From contig JBNOAI010000009.1 in NCBI GenBank assembly GCA_050283925.1, positions 204,196-268,195 of the forward strand: a stretch of 64,000 nucleotides of DNA. The letters are read 5' to 3'. The notes under the pieces are model-generated. The model had not been told where the DNA came from and ran no database searches. It was given only the letters and a program-made list of their open reading frames with translations. Shown here piece after piece: positions 33,401-39,848 of the stretch (position 1 is its first letter; each line of letters opens with the position of its first letter). The DNA comes from ZC4RG25 sp023428365. Its GTDB lineage: Bacteria > Pseudomonadota > Alphaproteobacteria > Rhizobiales > Hyphomicrobiaceae. Made by a program: the position numbers and the translations under genes.

Positions 33401-33929
33401 CGTCGTCGGCAAGCTGGACAATGAAGCGCGCGAGCTGCTGTTCATCGAGCGTCGCCTCGCGCAGACGCTTGATCTCGTCGGCCGGCAGAACTTCGGCCGT
33501 GTCCAGAAGACGCCGCGTCAGGCGCGCCAGGGAGCTTTCACCCGGCTCGTCCGGATTGTAGGGCTTTTCCAATGAATTGATGAGCCGCCGCAAATAATAG
33601 TCGGCGTAGCTGGCAACATCGGGCGTCATCTGGGCATAGCCGAAATAGGCCTTGCCCTTGCGATGCGCGCCAGTCCTCAGCGCCCGGAGAAGGTGTGTCT
33701 TCCCAGCGCCCGATTGGCCATGAAACAGCAGAATGCGGGCCTGCGTATTCGACCCACGCCCCGCGGTGATAGCCTCAAGCAGGTCATTGAACTTCTGACG
33801 CGCCTTCTTGTGCACCTGCTCGACATCGACCGGGTCGGCACGCCAGATGTCGTCCTCCCAGGTGATGGAGTGCTCAAACGCCGCCGCCAGTCCATCAACG
33901 GACGGCGCGGCTTGCGCATTCGCCTGCAT
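30432..33929 (-). CDS. Double-ATPase: N-terminal AAA/STAND-like NTPase fused to HerA/FtsK-type ATPase
   Basis: A 1,165-residue soluble protein with two complete P-loop modules. The N-terminal module has Walker A FHGQSGAGKTHLL (about residue 70) and Walker B VFCIDQVEDL (about 263), followed by an ORC/AAA-like lid region (IDRIEKSGPVALLESRTPEEA). Residues 450-630 form an unrecognised alpha/beta domain, then a Pro/Asp-rich linker. The C-terminal module is HerA/VirD4-FtsK-like: Walker A LGGSGSGKTTLAL (about 768), Walker B VVMFDEADLYIP (about 1,025), sensor LMLATQSPGDLD, and an Arg-containing WFIGRVRED. HerA-type ATPases pump or unwind DNA, or power nuclease complexes. It is encoded just after a winged-helix-like protein, 43 bp apart if ATG 33929 is used (GTG 33965 would leave 7 bp). 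I do not recognise the combination; a role in genome defence or DNA processing is inferred. Confidence 0.85.
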   Translation of the reverse strand: MQANAQAAPSVDGLAAAFEHSITWEDDIWRADPVDVEQVHKKARQKFNDLLEAITAGRGSNTQARILLFHGQSGAGKTHLLRALRTGAHRKGKAYFGYAQMTPDVASYADYYLRRLINSLEKPYNPDEPGESSLARLTRRLLDTAEVLPADEIKRLREATLDEQQLARFIVQLADDVVASPAFADQELDINVVRALLYLQRSDPRIDQRIRQYLYGRPLNELSQSAVAALDPNTGDGRAFEIIEALGRIMWTVERAALVFCIDQVEDLRFFEDAEERFQKAVRDLIQIANRLPTSIVLISCLEDFYGQVRGVLAQSYIDRIEKSGPVALLESRTPEEARLIIAKRLEHEAETNAGGLSFPDASAFFGPQFFEEFGGLSTRRLLEHAQGRLRAQQAGGADEPDDEAEPAHANAGFISTLAAALGFAPNNDEPSPEPVSDLDFRDMWNRFSQASEAEIPSHDQELMDVLVATLGLARDEWGSAIQLDVKRLELADDLPAIDITVRHTSGQGAGHSFDARVFLCNRPTQGGGLKRQLDKVLGHMSGRACFMLRASDFPPNKKNQTAQAFRKFRDGGGRSVLVPIPDWERMMMVREFHTHHRYDPGFKRWFEQAKLLSSLIPVVQMLRLDLMGRPVVKAEPRVQPAAMLPVDAPGVSMPADSPVASSDAPEILSGEVLTDSSGPLVPMPPAPGLAEPDKSPRTRWADWIGWGSSSPPEPLPANDDELPLSVILDEGGDNARSIYAGREIGARAKAVTLNRDVLKRHAAVLGGSGSGKTTLALSLIEQLLLRGIPAVLIDRKGDLCSYANPDVWRSNDTEIQERRGEREKLADAIDVAVYTPGRSSGRPISITLLPTGISELPEHEQQLLANLSAAALGDMLHLKNSATHQKQSGTLSVALKILGSRSRTEVTLGDLIYLLEDEDPELTDLTQRMDPSGKIRRDLVAQLDSLRHRNSSLFEGGGENLRMESLLGIGPFARPGRTRLSVIYTGFLGDNENILFWVSQFLSEALRFCQRNPNDELQAVVMFDEADLYIPANSKPATAEPLQSLLKRARSAGLGLMLATQSPGDLDYKSRDQITSWFIGRVREDTALRKLKAAFQSESGLDPAAVLPGQTVGEFHLVQEGLVRSLKAQRSLIMAEQVPFDRIEQLAYETKGQDQKQLPLFDLK

Positions 33930-33972
33930 ATTCAAATCATCTCCCGACACGGGCAAACGCAACACTCCTGCT

Positions 33973-35109
33973 TTAGGTCTCGACGCGCACGAAGTGCCAC
34001 ACGGTATTCTTGTAGGCGACGGCAGAGTCCTGAAGGTCTTTCATGCTTTTCTTGTCCTTCAGATCCGCATTTGCCAGCACCACATGACCGGTGCGATGCG
34101 CTTCGGCGAGCATCGCCTTGAATTCGATATCAGTGAGCCCCCATTCGGGGTGCTTCTCCTGCACCACGCTCCACACATGCGAGATGAAGGCCTTCCGATT
34201 TCCTGGCCAACCCTCGGCGCGGGCGCTGGCGGCGGACTGCACGACGTTGGCAAATCCCGCCAAATCCGGGCGCGTGGCTGCCGCCGGACGCGGAGGCAGC
34301 TCAGGTTCAGGCCGCGGCGCCGGCGCAAGCTCCGGAGCGCTGCTGCGAACAACAGCGATGGGCTGCGGGGTGGTCTGCGGCTGGTCTCCCGAAAGCGACC
34401 GCGTCACAGAGGCGCGGATGATTGCGGTCCGCAACGCATCAGCGTCGATCTGGAAGGCACCGACCTGCTCTGCTGCAAGCGCTGCGACAAGCCGTCCGTC
34501 AGTTCCAAAATCGCGAGGCCGGATTGCAAGCTGTCCTGCGAGAAGACGACCAGCCTTTGGTGCAAGCCCCGTCCGATCACCGAGGCCGCCTTTGAGCTTG
34601 TTCCCGAAGGCCCGCTCCAGCGCCACCGTCGCGAGAGCCTGGCGGAGCTTGGCGGTGCTCGGCGCACCTCGGATTTTCAGCGAGAAGGCCTTCACGAGAA
34701 TTGCTGCCCGCAATCCATCGGGCTTCGCCAGCGCCTTCAGGCGCGGAAGCGATGCGCCTTCGAGGCCGAGCACACGCGCGATGATTCGAACATCTCGGAT
34801 TTCCGGCCACGTCTTCGGCAGCGGCTTGCCGCCCAACTCGCGCACCAGAAATTCCCGCCCGGCATCTGTGAGTTCAGCCCGGCTGCGCCCGATCACCATT
34901 GATCCATCAACAACCAGCGCCGTGGTCACACGGGCCAGCGTATCGCGCCATGCCGCCGGCGCGAGTTTGTGCGTAACGTAGGGCGCCAGGTCGCGCGCAA
35001 GCTCGCCCTGAGTGGCACCTGTTTCCCCCGCAGCGCGGGCGAGCACCAGCAAACGAAGCGCCGGTGCGATCGTCTCGGCTCGGATTTCAGACACAGCAGC
35101 AGACTTCAT
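33973..35109 (-). CDS. Winged-helix-like partner of the double ATPase
   Basis: A 378-residue protein, first gene of a two-gene operon with the HerA-fusion ATPase. Residues 10-95 look like a winged helix (LVLARAAGETGATQGELARD ... ELTDAGREFLVREL). The middle is helical and Ala/Leu-rich, followed by a Pro-rich linker (ELAPAPRPEPELPPRP). The last ~95 residues form a separate domain with the pattern GNRKAFISHVWSVVQEKHPE ... IEFKAMLAEAHRTGHVVLAN ... VAYKNTVWHFVRVET. I have the impression that this C-terminal domain recurs in uncharacterised proteins of proteobacteria, where it looks like a second helix-turn-helix, but I cannot name it. AGGAGG sits 8 nt before the ATG. Function unknown; DNA binding and target recognition for the ATPase are inferred. 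Confidence 0.75.
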   Translation of the reverse strand: MKSAAVSEIRAETIAPALRLLVLARAAGETGATQGELARDLAPYVTHKLAPAAWRDTLARVTTALVVDGSMVIGRSRAELTDAGREFLVRELGGKPLPKTWPEIRDVRIIARVLGLEGASLPRLKALAKPDGLRAAILVKAFSLKIRGAPSTAKLRQALATVALERAFGNKLKGGLGDRTGLAPKAGRLLAGQLAIRPRDFGTDGRLVAALAAEQVGAFQIDADALRTAIIRASVTRSLSGDQPQTTPQPIAVVRSSAPELAPAPRPEPELPPRPAAATRPDLAGFANVVQSAASARAEGWPGNRKAFISHVWSVVQEKHPEWGLTDIEFKAMLAEAHRTGHVVLANADLKDKKSMKDLQDSAVAYKNTVWHFVRVET

Positions 35110-35536
35110 TACTTCGACCTCCTGGTCAGTCCAGGACGCGAATCACCGGAGAACGCTTTGATTTTGATGAACCCCGCCGCTGTGCCAAGGTCAAATCTCA
35201 TATGCAAGGGCAAAACCGGCATAAAGTTGCCCAATGCAACACAGATCTGTGGACGCTTGCGGCTTGAGATGATGCCCTACTGACGGCCTGCGCGGGTAAT
35301 CTTCCACGATTCGAGCGCCTTGTGCGCTCACCTCATGATCCCGCCGCCTCTTTGCCCAACTGCCGACACGGTCATCATGGCATCATCCCTGCGCTGACTT
35401 CACGATCAAAGGGCACTTCTGACAGCGGGCACCGGCCCGAGACCCTGCTTGGCTCCCTAAGATCCGTTGGCGTTAACAATCCATTTACCCCTTTCAGCAA
35501 TCCTGAAGCGGGTCCGCTACCGGCGGGAGTTACCGG
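35110..35536. other. 427-bp divergent intergenic region
   Basis: Lies between the divergent starts of the winged-helix/ATPase operon and the CAP-domain lipoprotein, so it must hold both promoters. I see no further gene, terminator or recognisable operator. Confidence 0.5.
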
Positions 35537-36190
35537 ATGTATCGCGTCGCGCTTTCTGCCTTTTTCATAACTGTGCTGACTGGCTGCAGCCTCGGCAGCT
35601 CCAATCCGCTCACGCTGGGATTCGGCGGAGCTGGAACCAACGCCGGCTCCGGCGGCAGCATGGCGCTCGGCGACGAGACGCCGTTGCGACCAGCGTCCTC
35701 AAACACCCAGGTTGCCAGCCTTCAGGATAACGCTCCGCGCGGCTCGTATGAAAAGGCCAAGAGCGGCGCACTCGCATCGCGCGACTATACTGCGACCAAG
35801 CTCGACGCCGAAAAGGCGCGTGATCTGATCAATGCCTACCGCAAGGAAAAGGGCCTGAAGCCGCTGCGGATCAATATGGAATTGACCAACGCGGCCAAGG
35901 CGCACTCACGCGATCTCGCCCGCTGGGACCGCATTTCCCATTTTGGATCGGACGGTTCCAATCCCTGGGATCGCGTGAAGCGGACCGGCTACAACGCCCG
36001 TCTCGCGGCGGAAAACGTCGGTACGGGCCAAGTCAGCATCGAAGAGGTCATCAAGGGCTGGAAGGCCAGCGAGGGTCATAACAAGAACCTGCTGATGCGT
36101 GACGCGCAGCATATGGGCATCGCGCTGGTACAGGACCCACGCACCGAATTCAAAACCTTCTGGACCTTGGTTCTCGGCTCCTCGTCCTAA
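35537..36190 (+). CDS. CAP-domain (SCP-like) lipoprotein
   Basis: A 217-residue exported protein. The signal MYRVALSAFFITVLTGC has lipobox LTGC (Cys 17). A Gly/Ser-rich low-complexity spacer follows, then a CAP domain from about residue 88: LDAEKARDLINAYRKEKGLKPL, NAAKAHSRDLARWDRISHFG (the conserved His after AAKAHS and the HFG motif), NVGTGQVSIEEVIKGWKASEGHNKNLL (G-H-N-x-N-L, with the second conserved His) and MGIALVQD. Bacterial CAP proteins are widespread, with mostly unknown activities in the envelope. SD GGGAG, 7 nt before the ATG. Stands alone; convergent with the next small gene. Confidence 0.93.
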   Translation: MYRVALSAFFITVLTGCSLGSSNPLTLGFGGAGTNAGSGGSMALGDETPLRPASSNTQVASLQDNAPRGSYEKAKSGALASRDYTATKLDAEKARDLINAYRKEKGLKPLRINMELTNAAKAHSRDLARWDRISHFGSDGSNPWDRVKRTGYNARLAAENVGTGQVSIEEVIKGWKASEGHNKNLLMRDAQHMGIALVQDPRTEFKTFWTLVLGSSS

Positions 36191-36234
36191 ATTCCTTCCA
36201 ACCAAACGTCGTGCGCGCTGCCAGTATTGGGGGA

Positions 36235-36471
36235 TCAAAACTCCAGGACGTCAGAGCCCCCCAGGAGCCGCGCACGTTCGCGCTGCCTGACAGCCTCCGC
36301 GACACCTGCCCACGCCCAGGAACGGCCGACGTCGCCACTCTGATTGTGGAAAGCCGAGAAGAATTCGGCCACATCGACCGCATGTAACCCATGCCGCGAC
36401 TCGAGAACGGCTGCGAGCGCCTCGACTTCAGCAAAGCCCGGCGTGATGTCGTCTTTCGAAGTGCAGTGCAA
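36235..36471 (-). CDS. Small hypothetical protein
   Basis: A 78-residue soluble protein, helical, with the stretch AVLESRHGLHAVDVAEFFSA and the C-terminal AWAGVAEAVRQRERARLL, a pattern I have seen in short uncharacterised alphaproteobacterial proteins. The start is uncertain: the frame has only TTG at 36471 (GGGA 8 nt upstream) as a plausible initiator. No motif or neighbour suggests a role. Confidence 0.55.
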   Translation of the reverse strand: MHCTSKDDITPGFAEVEALAAVLESRHGLHAVDVAEFFSAFHNQSGDVGRSWAWAGVAEAVRQRERARLLGGSDVLEF

Positions 36472-36655
36472 TGTACTATTCCCACGTTCAACCGATTACC
36501 GCGGTCAAAAAGCAAGATTGATGCCAGCTTTGCCTACCACCTGAGATTGAGTAGGTATCGTTCGCGGACCTTGTGAGATATGGTTGACGCGGCTTGGATC
36601 CGACGCATTCGCCTGATACCTTGACTTCATCGCTTCGGTGTCGATGAGGTTCGAC

Positions 36656-36922
36656 ATGTCTTCGCACATATCGTGGCGGGCTCGGTCCGCGAGCGTGGCG
36701 CTCGGCGCGTTGCTCGCCTGTGTATCAGCGCCTCCCGGAATCGCACAAGGTAGCGATAGTCCGTCGGCGGCCCCACCCGCATCATCTCATAATGAAGCAC
36801 AACCGTCGGGTGAACAGGACACGACGAGTAAGTCCCCGCCATCGAGCACTGAAGCCCCAGCCGTCGCACCATTGCCGGGCTGCAGGCTACAGAACGACAA
36901 GAAGCTGGATCTGATCGTCTGA
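36656..36922 (+). CDS. Small secreted hypothetical protein
   Basis: An 88-residue precursor: signal peptide MSSHISWRARSASVALGALL ending in an A-x-A-like PPGIAQG, a Ser/Pro/Ala-rich disordered mature region, and a short terminal motif PLPGCRLQNDKKLDLIV containing the only mature Cys. The terminal motif looks conserved in type (G-C-x-x-x-x-K-L-x-x-I-V) among rhizobial small exported proteins. ATG 36656 is preferred over GTG 36638 and ATG 36644 because GAGG lies 6 nt ahead of it. Confidence 0.6.
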   Translation: MSSHISWRARSASVALGALLACVSAPPGIAQGSDSPSAAPPASSHNEAQPSGEQDTTSKSPPSSTEAPAVAPLPGCRLQNDKKLDLIV

Positions 36923-36981
36923 TCGATTAAGCGCCGGGCGGCCCCGTCGCAGTCGGTCTGCGCTCCAGCGTGAGAACTGAG

Positions 36982-38055
36982 CTACTGCGTCTTGGCAGTC
37001 GAGCGCGCTTCCGCAGTTGCAGCGCTCTTTCGCGCAGGTGACTGCGTTGCCCCTGCAGCCGGAGATGCGGTCGTTGTCCCGGACTTTACCACCGCAGGCT
37101 TTTTCGTGGGAGACTTACCCACCTCTTTGCTCTTTTTACGAGCGACCCGGGCGCGCGGATTGCAGCCCCAGGACGTCACGGAGGACCGGACGCTGATCAC
37201 CGACCGCGCATCGCGCTGAACCGGCATCGCGTCCAAAGTCGGACTATTGAACAGCACCTTCCAACCGTAGTTCATGAATCCATGGTCGAGCAGACTGGCT
37301 GCACGGAGTGATCGTTCGTGCCCCGAGCTTTCTCCCAAAACAACAGCCATCAGCTGACGACCGTCGCGCGTTGCGCTGGCCACGACGTTGAAGCCAGAGT
37401 CACAAATGAAGCCGGTTTTGAGCCCGTCAGCGCCCTCGTACCGGGTCAGAAGTCCATTGTGCGTGACCAGCCGCTGCTTGCCGATCCGCATGTCGGAGGA
37501 CGCCCAGCGCTCGCGATGTTCGGGGAAGTCGCGCATCACCGCCATGGACAGGCGCGCCAGGTCGCGCGCCGTCGTCACCTGTTCCGGTGCCGGAAGCCCA
37601 TGCGGGTTGACGAAATACGTACGCTCCATTCCGAGCCGCTTCGCCGTCGCGTTCATCCTGTCGACGAAAGCCTGTTCGCTACCGCCAACAGCCTCCGCCA
37701 GCATGACGGCAACGTCATTCGCCGACTTCACGATGAGAGCCTGAAGCCCCAGCTCGACGCTCATCTGTCCGCCGACCGGCAGGCCGACCTTGCTTGGCGG
37801 CTGAGCGTGAGCGGCCTCGCTGGTCGTGATCATGCCGTCGAGCTTGATGGTGCCGGCCTTCAAGGCCTCGAACACGATATAGGCCGTCATGATCTTGGTG
37901 AGGGAGGCCGGATGCCACTGATCGTCGGCATCCTCGGCGTAGAGAACCTTGCCGTTCGCGGGATCGAACAACAGTGTCGGTCCGGCCGATGCGCTGGCAG
38001 ATGCAATGAGGCTGCACAACAGCACAACGAAGGTCGTCCGGATCACCGTCATCAT
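36982..38055 (-). CDS. D-alanyl-D-alanine carboxypeptidase (class C-type low-molecular-weight PBP)
   Basis: A 357-residue periplasmic serine carboxypeptidase (S11) that trims the terminal D-Ala from peptidoglycan stem peptides. Signal peptide IRTTFVVLLCSLIASASASAG. Catalytic motifs: HPASLTKIMTAY (S-x-x-K), SANDVAVMLAE (S-x-N) and DGLKTGFICDSG (K-T-G). The usual C-terminal beta-sandwich and amphipathic anchor are replaced by a Lys/Ala/Ser/Thr-rich tail (ARVARKKSKEVGKSPTKKP and onward), so the protein may bind the wall or membrane by charge. The open frame runs 72 codons upstream through the tRNA-Leu gene; that part is discarded and the start is ATG 38055. Confidence 0.92.
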   Translation of the reverse strand: MMTVIRTTFVVLLCSLIASASASAGPTLLFDPANGKVLYAEDADDQWHPASLTKIMTAYIVFEALKAGTIKLDGMITTSEAAHAQPPSKVGLPVGGQMSVELGLQALIVKSANDVAVMLAEAVGGSEQAFVDRMNATAKRLGMERTYFVNPHGLPAPEQVTTARDLARLSMAVMRDFPEHRERWASSDMRIGKQRLVTHNGLLTRYEGADGLKTGFICDSGFNVVASATRDGRQLMAVVLGESSGHERSLRAASLLDHGFMNYGWKVLFNSPTLDAMPVQRDARSVISVRSSVTSWGCNPRARVARKKSKEVGKSPTKKPAVVKSGTTTASPAAGATQSPARKSAATAEARSTAKTQ

Positions 38056-38154
38056 TCCGCCCCGCCTCTCTTTCCGGTCAGCATAGTGCCAGATTCGGCG
38101 GAATCGGCGCTGTACTTGAAACAGATGATCGTCAAGCGTCCATCGCGGGCACAA

Positions 38155-38241
38155 TGGTGCCCCAGGCCCGACTCGAACGGGCACTCCCTTGCGGGAACCA
38201 GATTTTGAGTCTGGCGCGTCTACCGGTTCCGCCACTGGGGC
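38155..38241 (-). tRNA. tRNA-Leu (anticodon CAA)
   Basis: Minus-strand class II cloverleaf: acceptor GCCCCAG paired with CTGGGGC, D-arm GCGGAACCGGTAGACGC, anticodon arm CCAGA-CTCAAAA-TCTGG with anticodon CAA, long variable arm TTCCCGCAAGGGAGT, T-arm GCCCGTTCGAGTCGGGC, and encoded CCA (38155-38157). 87 nt, reads UUG. Confidence 0.95.
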
Positions 38242-38438
38242 ATAGTGCCCTGCTTCGTGTGCCGCGATCATAGTCAGGAACCTGGTGCCGTCAACGCGGG
38301 AAGCCAGGAAACCTTCAACCGCGTCAATCCGGCACCGGAAACCCTGTTTACCCTTGACTGACAGGAACCGGCCACGCCCTCCTAGGGTTTACAGGCGCAG
38401 TCATCCCGGCTGCCATAGGCCTACCAGGGAGCTTCCCG

Positions 38439-39488
38439 TTGGGCACCCCCGTTCCACCTGCCGACCCCGCGCAGTCCGACTACTACTTCTTTCGCCGCGT
38501 CATGGTGCTCGCAGCTCTGCTAGCCCTGGCTGGTTTGATATGGGCCATGTCGGACGTGTTGCTGCTGGTGTTCGCCGCCGTTCTCTTCGCTGTCATCTTG
38601 CGTGCCCTGGCCGACCCGCTGGTCCAGAAACTCGGCCTGAGCGACGGCGCCTCGCTCTGCTTTGCGGCCCTTGGGATTCTGATTGTTTTAGGCGGCGGCA
38701 TTTTCTTATTCGGCACGCAGATCAGCGCTCAGCTCACTGAGCTGTTCCAAATGCTACCCAAGGCTGCTGAAACCGTCATGACTCGCCTTGGCGTGGACGG
38801 TCGGAATGACCTTCTCTCCGGCACCGCAATCGGCAACCTGATCTCCACCGCATACACTTGGGCTACGACGGTCGTATCGGTGCTTGCGGGCATCCTGATC
38901 GTCGTCTTCGGCGGCGTCTACCTCGCGACCGACCCAGCAAAGTATCGCCACGGCCTGATCATGCTGTTTCCACCTCACTTCCAGCCGCAAATCTCGGCCA
39001 CTATCGATGACTCCGGACGGGCATTGCGGCTATGGCTGACGGCGCAGTTCATCGCCATGATCATAGTCGGTGGACTGACAGCCATTGGGCTTTGGCTGAT
39101 TGGATTGCCGTCGTGGCTGGCACTTGGCCTGATCGCAGGGCTGGCGGAGTTCATTCCCGTTGTCGGCCCGATCGCATCTGCGGTTCCGGGGCTGCTTATC
39201 GCGGCCCCGCTCGGCCTTCACATGGTCGTATGGGTGCTTGCCGTCTACATCATCGTCCAGCAGGCGGAATCGAACCTCATCATGCCGCTGCTGGTCGGTC
39301 AGGCCGTAGACATTCCGCCCGCGCTTGGCCTCTTCGCGACCATTGGATTGAGCGTGCTATTTGGACCGTTAGGATTGCTGCTGGCTTTCCCTCTCACCGT
39401 CGTCGCCGTCGTCGCTGTTCGCCGCCTCTACATTCACGACATGCTTGGCGAGGACGTCAAAATCATGGGCGAGAAGAAGAAAGGCTGA
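38439..39488 (+). CDS. AI-2E family (PerM-type) membrane permease
   Basis: A 349-residue polytopic inner-membrane protein of the AI-2E/PerM family. An N-terminal hairpin of helices (VMVLAALLALAGLIWAMSDV, LLLVFAAVLFAVILRAL), a helical extracytoplasmic loop, and the family signature GLPSWLALGLIAGLAEFIPVVGP, followed by QQAESNLIMPLLVGQAVDIPPAL. Members export or exchange small solutes; assignment to autoinducer-2 applies to few, and the substrate here is unknown. The start is TTG 38439 with AGGGAG 8 nt upstream; the first ATG (38502) would truncate the first helix. The stop codon abuts the stop of the convergent minus-strand gene with no gap. Confidence 0.9.
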   Translation: MGTPVPPADPAQSDYYFFRRVMVLAALLALAGLIWAMSDVLLLVFAAVLFAVILRALADPLVQKLGLSDGASLCFAALGILIVLGGGIFLFGTQISAQLTELFQMLPKAAETVMTRLGVDGRNDLLSGTAIGNLISTAYTWATTVVSVLAGILIVVFGGVYLATDPAKYRHGLIMLFPPHFQPQISATIDDSGRALRLWLTAQFIAMIIVGGLTAIGLWLIGLPSWLALGLIAGLAEFIPVVGPIASAVPGLLIAAPLGLHMVVWVLAVYIIVQQAESNLIMPLLVGQAVDIPPALGLFATIGLSVLFGPLGLLLAFPLTVVAVVAVRRLYIHDMLGEDVKIMGEKKKG

Positions 39489-39830
39489 TCAGTTCCAGCT
39501 ATACGTAACGCGACCGGTCCCGTGCCGATGCTCGGTCACGTTTACATGATCGCCGACGTGCGGCTCGCGCGACTTGAGAGCGAAGACCTGGATATGCTTG
39601 CCGTTATCCAGCGTCAGATCAACCGCCACGGCACTGCTCGCACCCTTTACGGCTGGAACGCTAACCTGATCCACGCGTCCAGCAATGCGATGATCTTCCA
39701 CCCGGGCATCGAGATCGGTGAGGAACAGCATGCCGGCAACACCGACAACAGCCGCAAGCGCCAGCGCGCCGATCTTCAAACGTCGCCGCCGCAGCTCCCA
39801 ATCCAGCTTCCGCTTTGTCTCGACACGCAT
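39489..39830 (-). CDS. Small single-span membrane protein downstream of ecm
   Basis: A 113-residue protein: basic N-terminus (MRVETKRKLDWELRRRRLK), one membrane helix (IGALALAAVVGVAGMLFLT), then an approximately 75-residue probably extracytoplasmic domain of alternating strands (AVAVDLTLDNGKHIQVFALK, DHVNVTEHRHGTGRVTYSW), which looks like a small OB- or beta-barrel-like fold. It begins 18 bp after the ecm stop on the same strand, so is likely co-transcribed. Function unknown. Confidence 0.7.
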   Translation of the reverse strand: MRVETKRKLDWELRRRRLKIGALALAAVVGVAGMLFLTDLDARVEDHRIAGRVDQVSVPAVKGASSAVAVDLTLDNGKHIQVFALKSREPHVGDHVNVTEHRHGTGRVTYSWN

Positions 39831-39848
39831 GATATGACCTTCTGCCTA

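Noticed and set aside
38055..38271. N-terminal extension of the carboxypeptidase through the tRNA-Leu gene
   Set aside because: The sequence is a typical translated tRNA; the signal peptide begins at 38055.
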